Shown piece by piece: positions 24,673 to 32,940 of a DNA stretch of 64,000 bases. The stretch lies in the NCBI GenBank assembly GCA_025354405.1, contig JANXMY010000021.1, positions 1-64,000 of the forward strand. Direction: 5' to 3'. The DNA is from Armatimonadota bacterium (GTDB lineage: Bacteria; Armatimonadota; Armatimonadia; Armatimonadales; Capsulimonadaceae). Every line of letters begins with the position of its first letter. Within the stretch, counting starts at the first letter, position 1. The notes under the pieces were generated by a model that was not told the origin of the DNA, searched no databases, and worked only from the letters and a program-made list of their open reading frames with translations. Made by a program: the position numbers and the translations under genes.

Positions 24673-26412
24673 ATGGAGGATATCATTCTTGACGAGACGG
24701 TCTCCGCAGTAACTTCAGAAGAAGCCTGGGTTTGGATTGAACGACTGAAGCCGGCGGCGGTCCTCTCTCTGCTCAAGGACCCTGACCATGCCATGAACGT
24801 CAGTCGCGCGTTCTTCGGCTACCGCCCGGATGCCAAAAGCTATGGCAATACGCTTGTCAAAAGCCGTTTGGTCCAGGCGGCTGTCAAAGACTCCCTTTTT
24901 GCCAAAAAGCTGCGGGAACTCACCGAAGCCGCTTCCCCCCCGCCTGTGCAGAAAGCCCTGCCTGAGCATTCCCCTGCCCCCTCGGCCTCTCTCAGCGCCT
25001 TAAAGCCAGACAAATCTGAATCGCTTCGAATCGAGCGCGATCAACGCCGGCGCGAACGCGACGAAGCGCGCTTAGCCCTAAGCCTTGCGGAAGCTGAACG
25101 GGATGAGTCGGTCAGAGTGCGTTTGAAAGCCGAGACTGAGCGCGACGACGCACAGCGGCAATTGAAAAAGCTGGGGGAGCGCGTCGCGCGGCTCGAGCGA
25201 CAGACACAAAAGCAGCAGCAGGTCGAAGCCCAGTTGTTCCGGGCTCTGAATCAGGGTAAAGTCTCCCTGCCGCCCACAAATCTCGCCCGTACGGCTGGCA
25301 AGGAACCCAGCGAGCCCCTGAGGCGAATTTCTCCCTGGCTGATCGCGGTTCACCATCTGCTGGACAAGAGTAAATTCGATCTTGCCATGGTTCTGGCCTC
25401 TGATGTCCTCAAAGCCGATGCGGAGGACCCCGACGCTCTGGACATTACTATTCGCGCCTGGGAAGGACGCGGGGACTTGATTCAGGCTGCGCCCGCTATC
25501 CGACGCCTTCTCGGTGTCCAGCTCATTAGGCAGGATATGGCAGTCGCAGCTGACACGCTGGGCCGTCTGCTGAAATCTGTCAGCAGCCCACATCGGGCAG
25601 AAGCCGACGCGCGGCGTTTCCTGTCCGCACTTTCCCCGGAAAACGCCACCGCAGTTGAAGCGGGACGCCGCCTGTTAACACGCCTGAAGGGGAGTGACCC
25701 GGCAGCGTATACCTGGCTGACGACACTCATCAGCACGCACACGAAACTCGGCCCGGTACTCATGCCGCCACCCGGTGCCCTCGGCCCAGACGACCCTCTG
25801 CCGCTGAAGCTGAGCAAAGGCCATCCACAGGGTCAGCCGCTGACCGCCCGATTGCTCACAGATGCGGTTGACAAAGGCATGACAGCACTGGTCGAGGCCA
25901 CTCGAACGGCCCTCACAAATCTCGAAACGGCAGATCCCAAGACATACACCCGTTTCTGGGCCGCACTGGAACAGGCTGCCAGCTCTGACAGCACCCGACT
26001 TTTGCCGCTGAAGCGAAAGCCGCGCGGCCCAATAGTCGTCGACGGCAGCAACGTCGCCTGGTTCGATCAAGAGTCTTTAACCTATGGTAAGCCGCGTCTG
26101 CGAAATCTCCAGGAGATACGTCGTTTGCTGCGCAGCCGCGGGTTTTTCCCGGTCGTCCTGTACGCTGACGCGAATTTGCCTTATTTTATCGATGAGGCAG
26201 ATGCCCTGCGGCAAATGATCGGCCGACACGAACTCCTGCTGGTTGACGGGGGAACCGACGCGGACGAAGTTCTGCTGCGACTTGCCAAGCAGCTGACGGC
26301 ACCCATTCTAACCAACGACAAGATGGAGGATTGGGATCCCGAAGGGGAAGTCCCGAAAGTACGCTACTCAATTTCGTCGGGCGGTGAAGCCCATCTGCTG
26401 ACCGATATCTAG
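24673..26412 (+). CDS. NYN/PIN-like RNase of the Zc3h12a (Regnase) type with coiled-coil N-terminus
   Basis: 579 residues. Residues about 115-200 are a charged coiled coil rich in R/E/Q; the middle is helical and TPR-like (DLAMVLASDVLKADAEDPDAL). The last ~140 residues are a PIN-like nuclease: IVVDGSNVAWF (first acidic residue near 455), RSRGFFPVVLYADANLPY, DGGTDADEVLLRLAKQL (acidic pair near 527-530) and APILTNDKMEDWDPEG. This acidic set is that of Zc3h12a-type RNases, so single-strand RNA cleavage is likely; substrate unknown. It starts 1 nt after rlmN and is followed 8 nt later by a WYL regulator, so all three share a transcript. Confidence 0.82.
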   Translation: MEDIILDETVSAVTSEEAWVWIERLKPAAVLSLLKDPDHAMNVSRAFFGYRPDAKSYGNTLVKSRLVQAAVKDSLFAKKLRELTEAASPPPVQKALPEHSPAPSASLSALKPDKSESLRIERDQRRRERDEARLALSLAEAERDESVRVRLKAETERDDAQRQLKKLGERVARLERQTQKQQQVEAQLFRALNQGKVSLPPTNLARTAGKEPSEPLRRISPWLIAVHHLLDKSKFDLAMVLASDVLKADAEDPDALDITIRAWEGRGDLIQAAPAIRRLLGVQLIRQDMAVAADTLGRLLKSVSSPHRAEADARRFLSALSPENATAVEAGRRLLTRLKGSDPAAYTWLTTLISTHTKLGPVLMPPPGALGPDDPLPLKLSKGHPQGQPLTARLLTDAVDKGMTALVEATRTALTNLETADPKTYTRFWAALEQAASSDSTRLLPLKRKPRGPIVVDGSNVAWFDQESLTYGKPRLRNLQEIRRLLRSRGFFPVVLYADANLPYFIDEADALRQMIGRHELLLVDGGTDADEVLLRLAKQLTAPILTNDKMEDWDPEGEVPKVRYSISSGGEAHLLTDI

Positions 26413-26420
26413 TAGTTCCT

Positions 26421-27380
26421 ATGACACTGGAAGAACAATTTTCGCGACTGATACAGATACTGCAGCTTTTGGAGCGTGAACCGTATACCTGGGACGCTGC
26501 CGGGCTGGAAGAGCGATTCGCTGTCTCGCGCGCCACGATCGAGCGCGATATCGCGGTGCTGCGTCAGTGGGGACAGGTCAAGCGCAAAGGCGGCAAGTTC
26601 GGCCTGGCCGAGATGCAGTTCCTGCCGACATCGTTCACGCCTCCGGAAGCTCTGGCTCTGCGTCTCGCCGGAACCGCTTTCGCCGCGCAGGCCGGCGGGG
26701 CATACAAAGGGGCGCTGACGTCCGCTCTTAAAAAGATCGACCTGGTGCTGCCCCGGCAGATCGCCGCGGAGATACGCCGGGCCGGGGAGCGCGTGTCGGT
26801 CAGCCTCCCGGTAATCCGTGACTTCTCCGTAGAGACCTACCAGAGCCTGCAGGCGGCAATCGTCAGCCACTACCCCGTAGATATTACCTACTTCTCCCGC
26901 TCCCAGTCCGAGCCGACGAAGCGGCGCGTCGATCCCTATGGCCTGACCTACAAGATCGGGGCCTGGTATCTGGTCGGCTACTGTCACCTCCGAGAGGGAA
27001 TACGAACCTTCGGATTAGACCGAATCAAATGGATGCGCGTGGTAGAAGAAACACGGTTCGTCTATCCCGCTGATTTCGATTTGTCTGAGTGGCTGAGTAA
27101 AGGCTGGCAATTGCAGGCCGGTGGGGAGCCTACCGAGGTGGTGGTGCGCTTTGAGCGCGAAGTGGCGGCCTGGGTCGCCGGTGGGCACTGGCACCCCACT
27201 CAGAAGATCGAAAAGCTGCCCGACGGCACCCTCATCTTCCGGGTGACCGTGCATGGTTACGAGGAAATGATCTACTGGATACTCTCGTTTGGTGCCCAGG
27301 CCGAAGCTTTAGAGCCTGCCCCACTCCGTGCAGCGGTAGCGGAAGCTTCCCAAAAGATGGCCGCGCGATATGGCATCTGA
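26421..27380 (+). CDS. WYL-domain HTH transcriptional regulator
   Basis: 319 residues. An N-terminal winged helix (residues about 8-60, RLIQILQLLEREPYTWDAAG, then FAVSRATIERDIAVLRQWG), a linker, the WYL domain with RRVDPYGLTYKIGAWYLVGY near residue 180 and RTFGLDRIKWMRV, then a WCX C-terminal domain. WYL domains sense ligands, often nucleic acid or nucleotides, and such proteins regulate many stress and defence loci. Here it ends the rlmN-nuclease operon and may autoregulate it. It starts 8 nt after the nuclease stop; no strong ribosome site, so coupling is likely. Confidence 0.9.
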   Translation: MTLEEQFSRLIQILQLLEREPYTWDAAGLEERFAVSRATIERDIAVLRQWGQVKRKGGKFGLAEMQFLPTSFTPPEALALRLAGTAFAAQAGGAYKGALTSALKKIDLVLPRQIAAEIRRAGERVSVSLPVIRDFSVETYQSLQAAIVSHYPVDITYFSRSQSEPTKRRVDPYGLTYKIGAWYLVGYCHLREGIRTFGLDRIKWMRVVEETRFVYPADFDLSEWLSKGWQLQAGGEPTEVVVRFEREVAAWVAGGHWHPTQKIEKLPDGTLIFRVTVHGYEEMIYWILSFGAQAEALEPAPLRAAVAEASQKMAARYGI

Positions 27381-27385
27381 GCGAG

Positions 27386-27413
27386 AAAAAAGGGCGGGGG
27401 CATGCCCCGCCCC
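27386..27413 (-). terminator. GC-rich hairpin with U6, for the minus-strand gene at 27423
   Basis: GGGCGGG pairs with CCCGCCC around a CATG-centred stem with one bulge. On the minus strand TTTTTT follows directly, 10 nt after the stop at 27423. It also lies just after the WYL gene stop and may serve both convergent transcripts. Confidence 0.85.
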
Positions 27414-27422
27414 TACAGCATA

Positions 27423-27839
27423 CTAAGCTGGGATTTCTTTACCGACCAGCTTGTTCCAAATCTCGTAGTCCACAGCCTTCTTCGGGACCAGAAGCTCGTC
27501 ATGGACTTCTTCTTCGCCACTCGCGACCAGTTCCCCACGATCGGGCGTGCGCAAGTCGCAGAAGGCTTCCCCCTGAATGAGCCGCGTCCCCCGCGAAACG
27601 ACCAATAGTCGGCGCAGTTCATCCTTGTGCCATTCCGGCAGCAAGCCGTAGACTTCTTTAATTTCCGTCGCCTCAATCAAATCGCCGCCAACGGGCCGCA
27701 TATTTTCCTGACCGGTATGGTTATCCGCTTTCAATGCAGCGGCATTAGTTGCATCTTCGGCCAGCCCATCTTCGCGGGCTTCCTTTTCAATCTTCGCGGC
27801 ATGTTCGTAAGCGTGCTTTGTTTGTGTATCCTGAGACAT
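27423..27839 (-). CDS. conserved-looking acidic protein of unknown function
   Basis: 138 residues, no signal peptide or membrane segment. The N-terminal third is polar and Ala/Glu-rich and probably disordered (AYEHAAKIEKEAREDG); the rest looks folded: EIKEVYGLLPEWHKDELRRL, LVVSRGTRLIQGEAFCDLR, then DYEIWNKLVG. The ribosome site GGAGGTAA is 6 nt before the ATG, so the gene is real. It has its own strong terminator and stands alone between the WYL regulator and the thioredoxin gene. I do not recognise the family. Confidence 0.75.
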   Translation of the reverse strand: MSQDTQTKHAYEHAAKIEKEAREDGLAEDATNAAALKADNHTGQENMRPVGGDLIEATEIKEVYGLLPEWHKDELRRLLVVSRGTRLIQGEAFCDLRTPDRGELVASGEEEVHDELLVPKKAVDYEIWNKLVGKEIPA

Positions 27840-27899
27840 AGATTACCTCCGTTTGTTAAGGAAGTAATACCCGAACGAGCAAAGCGGCAAACGACAAGG

Positions 27900-28433
27900 C
27901 TATTTCTCTTTCAGCACGGCATCCAGTACCTTCGGCAGATTTTGCTCCACATTTTCGTCATAACCCATAGAGACGGCGCGGACTTTGCCGTGGGTGTCGA
28001 TGACGATCAGCAGGGGAATCGCTTCCACCCCGTACTGCGCCGCAACTTTGTGCTGGGCATCGCTGAGCGTAGGGAAAGCGAGCCCTTCCTGGCGGCTGAA
28101 TGTCGCAATGTCGGCGGGGGTATCACTGGAATTGATGCCGTAAAAAGCCACACGTCCAGTATACTTCTTGGAGAGCGTTACGAGATGCGGAAGCTCTTCG
28201 CGGCAGGGACCGCACCAGGTCGCCCAGAAGTCAATCACCACGGGCTGCTTGGCGCTTTCGGTGCGAAGATTGAAGCTCTGCAGCGTAAAATCCGGGGCCA
28301 TTTTAGCCTGAGTAGTTGGTATCAAGCCACCTGTGGAGGCATCGGCGACAGTAGGCTTACGGACACTAACGAAAACGAGCGCAAAAGCGGCGACGATAAA
28401 CAAGATGACGAGTAAAAATTTGGTTCGTTTCAT
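27900..28433 (-). CDS. TlpA/ResA-like membrane-anchored thioredoxin
   Basis: 177 residues. One N-terminal anchor, KRTKFLLVILFIVAAFALVF, then a periplasmic thioredoxin fold starting at MAPDFTLQSFN. The redox site is FWATWCGPCREELPHL, and the cis-Pro segment is VEAIPLLIVIDTHG. Such proteins reduce disulfides outside the membrane, for example in cytochrome c maturation. It starts 7 nt after phnE on the same strand; the ATG at 28433 avoids overlapping phnE, while an ATG ten codons earlier would. The pairing with a phosphonate-type importer is unusual. Confidence 0.92.
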   Translation of the reverse strand: MKRTKFLLVILFIVAAFALVFVSVRKPTVADASTGGLIPTTQAKMAPDFTLQSFNLRTESAKQPVVIDFWATWCGPCREELPHLVTLSKKYTGRVAFYGINSSDTPADIATFSRQEGLAFPTLSDAQHKVAAQYGVEAIPLLIVIDTHGKVRAVSMGYDENVEQNLPKVLDAVLKEK

Positions 28434-28440
28434 AGCGAGT

Positions 28441-29220
28441 TTAAGAGAACATTTTCCGTACACGGTAAGAGAAGTAATCCACGATATTAACCAGCACGAT
28501 CACCAGCGCGATGATCACCCCGGCATCGAGCCACTCAAAAAGATTGACGGCGTTCGACAGCTTCTGGCCTAGGCCGCCTGCGCCGACGATGCCGACGACG
28601 AACGAGTCGCGCAGGTTGTACTCCAGCGAGTAGAGTGTTGTAGAAAGATACAGCGGAAAGACCTGCGGCAGCATCGCGTAGACGAATACCTGCGGGGCAT
28701 TGCCGCCTGCCGAGCGCACAGCTTCAATCGGACCGACGGAAACGGACTCCAGGGCTTCCGCATAGAGCTTTGCCAGCGTAATAAATGTGGCGATCCCAAT
28801 CGCAATCGCCCCCGTTTGTGCTCCAAGTCCTGCCAGTGGAATGACTAACAGGGCGTAAATTAGCGTCGGCACGGCACGGGCCATATTCAGGAACGATTTG
28901 ACCACTGCGATCACCGGGCCGGGAATGGATCCGGTGCGAGCTGCGATAAACGACACTGGAAACGCCAGCAGCATTCCCCCGACGGTCCCGACCACCGCCA
29001 TCTGGATGGTCTCTATCAGCGGCTGCCAGAGATCCGGCCCAAGCCGAAGAGCATAGCGCCAGTCGGCCTGAGATCGTGGAAACAGCCGAGCAAAGTAGTC
29101 CCCGCCGTGATGCAGCCCGTACTCAGTCACATGTATCTGACGGCCAATCGCGACGAAGCACCAGACGACGAACACGAGCAAAGCGGCTCCGAAGAGGAAA
29201 GAAAAGATACGGTTCAGCAC
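28441..29220 (-). CDS. phnE: phosphonate-type ABC transporter permease PhnE
   Basis: 259 residues with about six spans. The EAA loop is in the YAEALESVSVGPIEAVRSAG segment followed by VFVYAMLPQVFPLYLST, and LRDSFVVGIVGAGGLGQKL is the family C-terminal block. With PhnC and PhnD it forms an importer for phosphonates, phosphite or related oxyanions. Start is GTG at 29220, right after the phnC stop (3-nt gap), so the two are coupled. No C-P lyase or phosphonatase gene is nearby, so the substrate is open. Confidence 0.93.
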   Translation of the reverse strand: MLNRIFSFLFGAALLVFVVWCFVAIGRQIHVTEYGLHHGGDYFARLFPRSQADWRYALRLGPDLWQPLIETIQMAVVGTVGGMLLAFPVSFIAARTGSIPGPVIAVVKSFLNMARAVPTLIYALLVIPLAGLGAQTGAIAIGIATFITLAKLYAEALESVSVGPIEAVRSAGGNAPQVFVYAMLPQVFPLYLSTTLYSLEYNLRDSFVVGIVGAGGLGQKLSNAVNLFEWLDAGVIIALVIVLVNIVDYFSYRVRKMFS

Positions 29221-29223
29221 AGA

Positions 29224-29988
29224 TTATCCCATCCCCGAAGGCGGCAGACGGTCCAGCACATCCGCGATTGCGTGATCATCTAAAGCATCCGGAGCGGCAT
29301 CGAACGTGATACGGCCCTGCTTCAGCCCGATAATCCGGGTGCAGTAGCGTTTGGCGAGTGGCAGATCGTGCATAGAGAGCAGAAGTGTCACTTTCTTCTC
29401 ACGGGACAAATTTTGCAGCAACCCCATAATATCATCTTTGGTGAGAACGTCAAGATTGGCCGTGGCTTCGTCTGCCAGCACGATCTCAGCCCCCTGGGCC
29501 ATTGTCCGGGCAATGGCAACCCGCTGCTTCTGGCCCCCGGAGAGGTCACGCACCCGGCGCATCTCCAGCCCAGCCAGCCCGACCTGTGCCAGGCAGTCTT
29601 CGGCCAGCCTCACGTCAGCCGCAGAAAAACGGTGCAGACACGAGGGAATGGTAGCGGTGTAGCCAAGCCGCCCGATCAATACGTTCTTGCGTACCGTGAG
29701 TCTCTCCATCAAGTTAAATTCCTGAAAGATCATCCCTATCCGCCGTCGAAGAAGCCTCTTTCTGCCCTCCGGCAGTGTTTCGACCGCCTCCCCCAGAACG
29801 GTGCAGGTGCCGCCGGTCTGTTTGACGAGGCCATTGACGCAGCGCAGCAGAGTGCTCTTTCCCGCTCCGGACAGGCCGATCAGCCCGACGATTTCTCCGG
29901 GCTCGATGTGCAGGTTGACCCCACGCAGCACGGGGACTCCGGGCTTATACGCATGGGTCAGATTTTCAATCGCAATTGCATTGGGCAT
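29224..29988 (-). CDS. phnC: phosphonate-type ABC transporter ATP-binding protein PhnC
   Basis: 254 residues. Walker A GLSGAGKSTLLRCVNGL, Q-loop MIFQEFNLMERLTVRKNVL (the RLTV-NVL pattern is typical of PhnC), signature LSGGQKQRVAIARTMAQ, Walker B IVLADEATANLD and H-loop LLLSMHDLPLAKRY. It powers the importer from the cytoplasmic face. It lies between phnD and phnE with short gaps, in the order phnD-phnC-phnE-tlpA. Confidence 0.95.
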   Translation of the reverse strand: MPNAIAIENLTHAYKPGVPVLRGVNLHIEPGEIVGLIGLSGAGKSTLLRCVNGLVKQTGGTCTVLGEAVETLPEGRKRLLRRRIGMIFQEFNLMERLTVRKNVLIGRLGYTATIPSCLHRFSAADVRLAEDCLAQVGLAGLEMRRVRDLSGGQKQRVAIARTMAQGAEIVLADEATANLDVLTKDDIMGLLQNLSREKKVTLLLSMHDLPLAKRYCTRIIGLKQGRITFDAAPDALDDHAIADVLDRLPPSGMG

Positions 29989-30029
29989 TATTGATCGTTT
30001 AAGAAAGGAGCAGAGAAGCTGTGCGGTTG

Positions 30030-30983
30030 TTACTTTGCATCCAGCGACTTCAAATTCAGCTTCAGCAGCGTCGCTTTCTTGCGGACGGGGTCGAAGATAT
30101 GGTCGTCGGCGGGCACCATCTTGTCCCAGCCGCCTTGCGGAATCGACTTCAAAGCCGCTTTGCCCTGAGGATTAGTGCTGATCTCGGCGAGGGCTTTGGT
30201 CAGCTTGTCGAGAGTTGGTTTGTCTAAGTCGGCGCGTGCGACGAACATGCCATTGGGGATAGCGTCGGTGGTGGCGATGATGCGGAAAGCCGCAACCTTA
30301 GCCCGGTCGGTTTGATTGGTCACTTTGTCGGTGAACGCCGTTTCGATGCCGGTTTCATAGGTCGCCCCGCCGTCTGCCTGCTGATTGTAGACTGCAAGTA
30401 CCCCTTTGTTGCCCGAAATGTTCACGGCTTTGATGTCTTTCTCGGGATCGATACCAATCGCTTTCAGCATTCCTGCGGGGTACAAATAGCCCGATGTAGA
30501 GGATTGATCCCCGAAGGCGAATGTCTTGCCCCTCAAATCCGCAAGTGTCTTGATCCCGGAATCTGCGCGAACATAAATGATGCCTTTGTAGGTCAGGCTG
30601 CCGTGGAAGTAGGGCATGGCGAGCGGAATGGGGTGCTGGGCAGTATCACGAAACTCCTGCACGGCGATGACATACGACAGCGGATTAAGATAAGCACAAT
30701 CGATCTGATCGGACTGCAATGCCGAAAGAATGCCAACGTAGGTAGGTGTCACAAAGACTTTGCCACCTGGGCGTCCCGACTGCGTGCCTAGGTAATCCGA
30801 GAAAGGCTGAAACCCAGCCTGGAGTGCATCCACTTTGTCAAAGGGAATGATACCAACTCGAAGCGGCTCTGGGGCCGCGCCGCTCTTGCCGGAGGGCGTA
30901 TTGCCTGCGTCGTGCTTGCTGCAGCCGCTGAGAAGAATCAGGGCGGCAGCGGCGGCCAGGAGGGGAGAGTGTTTGGAGCGCAT
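30030..30983 (-). CDS. phnD: phosphonate/phosphite-type substrate-binding lipoprotein PhnD
   Basis: 317 residues. Lipoprotein signal with LILLSGC as lipobox, then the PhnD fold: PLRVGIIPFDKVDALQAGF, a domain crossing at QIDCAYLNPLSYVIA and TFAFGDQSSTSGYLYPAGML, the ligand-binding serines of the family. It delivers the ligand to PhnCE from the periplasm. The ATG has GAAGGA upstream, and a TATAAT promoter lies about 30 nt away. First gene of the operon. Confidence 0.92.
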   Translation of the reverse strand: MRSKHSPLLAAAAALILLSGCSKHDAGNTPSGKSGAAPEPLRVGIIPFDKVDALQAGFQPFSDYLGTQSGRPGGKVFVTPTYVGILSALQSDQIDCAYLNPLSYVIAVQEFRDTAQHPIPLAMPYFHGSLTYKGIIYVRADSGIKTLADLRGKTFAFGDQSSTSGYLYPAGMLKAIGIDPEKDIKAVNISGNKGVLAVYNQQADGGATYETGIETAFTDKVTNQTDRAKVAAFRIIATTDAIPNGMFVARADLDKPTLDKLTKALAEISTNPQGKAALKSIPQGGWDKMVPADDHIFDPVRKKATLLKLNLKSLDAK

Positions 30984-31012
30984 AGAATGTCCTTCAGAGC
31001 TGAATATATTCC

Positions 31013-31041
31013 ATTATAGCACGTCTGCCTATCGCTCAAGC
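31013..31041 (-). promoter_or_regulatory. promoter of the phnDCE-tlpA operon
   Basis: Minus-strand TATAAT (31018-31013) with a weaker GCTTGA-type -35 seventeen bases upstream. It diverges from the aldolase promoter; the two share about 50 bp. Confidence 0.55.
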
Positions 31042-31044
31042 ATT

Positions 31045-31067
31045 TTGACAGGTCGGTGGGGTATAAT
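31045..31067 (+). promoter_or_regulatory. TATAAT box (with TTGACA at unusual 11-bp spacing) before the aldolase
   Basis: TTGACA at 31045-31050 and TATAAT at 31062-31067, both consensus but only 11 bp apart, too close for a normal sigma70 pair. The TATAAT is about 65 nt before the fba start. The same spacing recurs at 60842-60864. Confidence 0.45.
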
Positions 31068-31132
31068 TTAGGCGACATTTTTGACCGAAACCAATCTTTC
31101 GAATAACACCCACCTGAGGAGCATCCCCGACA

Positions 31133-32089
31133 ATGATCGTGACGACCAAGACGCTGTTTGAACATGCCTACGGCAAATATGCCGTCGGCGCCTATAACAT
31201 CAACAATGCTGAGCAGGCAATGGGCCTGTTTCAGGGCAGCATCGATTCGCAGTCCCCGTTTATCATCCAGATTTCCAAAGGGGCACGCTCCTACACCGAT
31301 AAGCGGATGCTGGAAGCAATCATTCGCGCCTGCGACGAGATCTTTCCCGAATCCGTTTTCGCCGTCCATCTGGACCACGGTGATGAAAAGACCGCACACG
31401 ACTGTATCGACAGTGGCTTTTACTCATCAGTCATGATCGACGCGTCGCATGATCCCTTTGACGAGAACATCGCCATCACGCGCCGGGTGGTTGACCATGC
31501 CCACTCCAAGGGTGTCAGCGTCGAAGCCGAGCTGGGAATGCTTGGCGGAGTGGAAGAAGATATCGCAGTCGACGAGAAGAATGCTCTTCTGACTGACCCG
31601 AACGAAGCAAAAGAATTCATCGAGCGCTCCGGTGCGGACAGCCTGGCGTGTGCGATTGGGACTTCCCACGGAGCATACAAGTTCTCTGGCGGTCAGGGCC
31701 TGCATTTTGAGCGGATCGAAGCGATCCAAAAAGCGATCCCTGGTGTTCCTTTGGTCATGCACGGCTCGTCGTCGGTGCCGCAGGATGAAGTCCAGCGCAT
31801 CAACGGTGCTGGTGGCAAGCTCAAAGAGGGTGCGAAGGGCGTCGATGAGAACCAGTACCTGCCCGCAGCCAAGCTGGGCGTCTGCAAGGTCAACATCGAC
31901 ACAGATGGCCGTCTGGTGTGGACCCGTGTTCACCGCGAGTTTTTCCAGAGCAAGCCGGAAGATTTCGACCTGCGTTCGCCAGGGAAGGTCTTCATGGCCG
32001 AATACGCCAAGTTCATCGCCAGCCGATCGATCCTGCTCGGCTCAGCCGGACAGCTAGACTCGGTCCGTGAGTTGGCAAAGACCAAGTAA
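31133..32089 (+). CDS. fba: class II fructose-bisphosphate aldolase
   Basis: 318 residues. The class II fold is seen from AYGKYAVGAYNINNAEQA; zinc ligands are in FAVHLDHGDE (near 83), in the VEAELGMLGGVEED loop, GTSHGAYKF and VMHGSSSVP. It splits fructose 1,6-bisphosphate into DHAP and glyceraldehyde 3-phosphate, or a related ketose bisphosphate; I cannot separate these by eye. GAGGAG precedes the ATG. It is followed by an isomerase-like TIM-barrel gene on the same strand, with a short hairpin at 32103-32124 between them. Confidence 0.92.
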   Translation: MIVTTKTLFEHAYGKYAVGAYNINNAEQAMGLFQGSIDSQSPFIIQISKGARSYTDKRMLEAIIRACDEIFPESVFAVHLDHGDEKTAHDCIDSGFYSSVMIDASHDPFDENIAITRRVVDHAHSKGVSVEAELGMLGGVEEDIAVDEKNALLTDPNEAKEFIERSGADSLACAIGTSHGAYKFSGGQGLHFERIEAIQKAIPGVPLVMHGSSSVPQDEVQRINGAGGKLKEGAKGVDENQYLPAAKLGVCKVNIDTDGRLVWTRVHREFFQSKPEDFDLRSPGKVFMAEYAKFIASRSILLGSAGQLDSVRELAKTK

Positions 32090-32136
32090 GAGATTCTCTC
32101 CCCCTCTCCCCCTGAAAGGAGAGGGTGAGGATCAAA

Positions 32137-32940
32137 ATGCCTCCCAGCAATCAGGAGATCACTTTGTCCCTACACCCCCGCCTCGGCGTCTCCACCTGGA
32201 GCCTGCATCAAACTCTTTCCGGCGGCACACCTCTGCTGGATATTCCCGCACAGGTCGCTGCGCACGGGCTCAGCAAGCTCGAAGTCTGTCACTTTCATTT
32301 CCCGTCGACTGAAACCGAATATCTCACGCGCTTTCGCACCGCGATCGCCGACTCCGGGGTCGAGTTCTACACCCTGCTTATCGACGAAGGCGATCTCACC
32401 CATCCTGACCCTGCTGAGCGTCAGAAGGCGATTGTTTCCCTGTGCCACTGGATCGATGTCGCGCGCGAGTGCGGCGCAGCCCGGGTCCGGGTCAGTGCCG
32501 GCAATGAAGCCCCCACCCCGGAAACTCTTCAGCGGAGCGTCATCGGCCTCGAAGAAGTCTGCCGGTACGCGAAAAATGCTGGGGTCGGCATTGTCACAGA
32601 AAACTGGCATGCACAATTAGACCGTCCAGCAGAAGTCCTCTCTCTTCTGGAATCGCTGCACGGCGAGCTCGGCCTCAAGATGGATTTCGGCAACTGGGGG
32701 GGAGCTCGCAAATATGATGATCTGGCGAAAATCGCTCCGCTGGCCGTCTGCACCCACGCGAAAGCCGCGTTTGCAGATTCGGGAGAAATGGACGAAGCCG
32801 ACTTCGCCCGATGCCTCGCGATTTGCCAGAATGCAGAGTTCACGGGGCCTCACATCTTGATCTTCAGCGATCCCGGCGATGAATGGGCCTCCCTCGACTT
32901 ACTGCGCGACTTCATACTGCCCACGCTTGCGACAAATTGA
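32137..32940 (+). CDS. sugar phosphate isomerase/epimerase-like TIM-barrel protein (AP-endonuclease 2 superfamily)
   Basis: 267 residues. LGVSTWSLHQTL begins the barrel; SKLEVCHFHFPST, VGIVTENWHAQLD and LGLKMDFGNWGG carry the Glu/Asp/His metal-site pattern of the xylose-isomerase-like superfamily, and HILIFSDPGDEWASLDLLRD closes it. The substrate cannot be named. The ATG at 32137 is preceded by GAGG; a GTG four codons earlier is possible. Its TGA overlaps the TTG start of the next gene. Confidence 0.82.
   Translation: MPPSNQEITLSLHPRLGVSTWSLHQTLSGGTPLLDIPAQVAAHGLSKLEVCHFHFPSTETEYLTRFRTAIADSGVEFYTLLIDEGDLTHPDPAERQKAIVSLCHWIDVARECGAARVRVSAGNEAPTPETLQRSVIGLEEVCRYAKNAGVGIVTENWHAQLDRPAEVLSLLESLHGELGLKMDFGNWGGARKYDDLAKIAPLAVCTHAKAAFADSGEMDEADFARCLAICQNAEFTGPHILIFSDPGDEWASLDLLRDFILPTLATN

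Noticed and set aside
32103-32124. CCTCTCC...GGAGAGG hairpin as terminator after fba
   Set aside because: Short stem without U-tract, and it overlaps the ribosome site region of the next gene; more likely a weak translational element or nothing.
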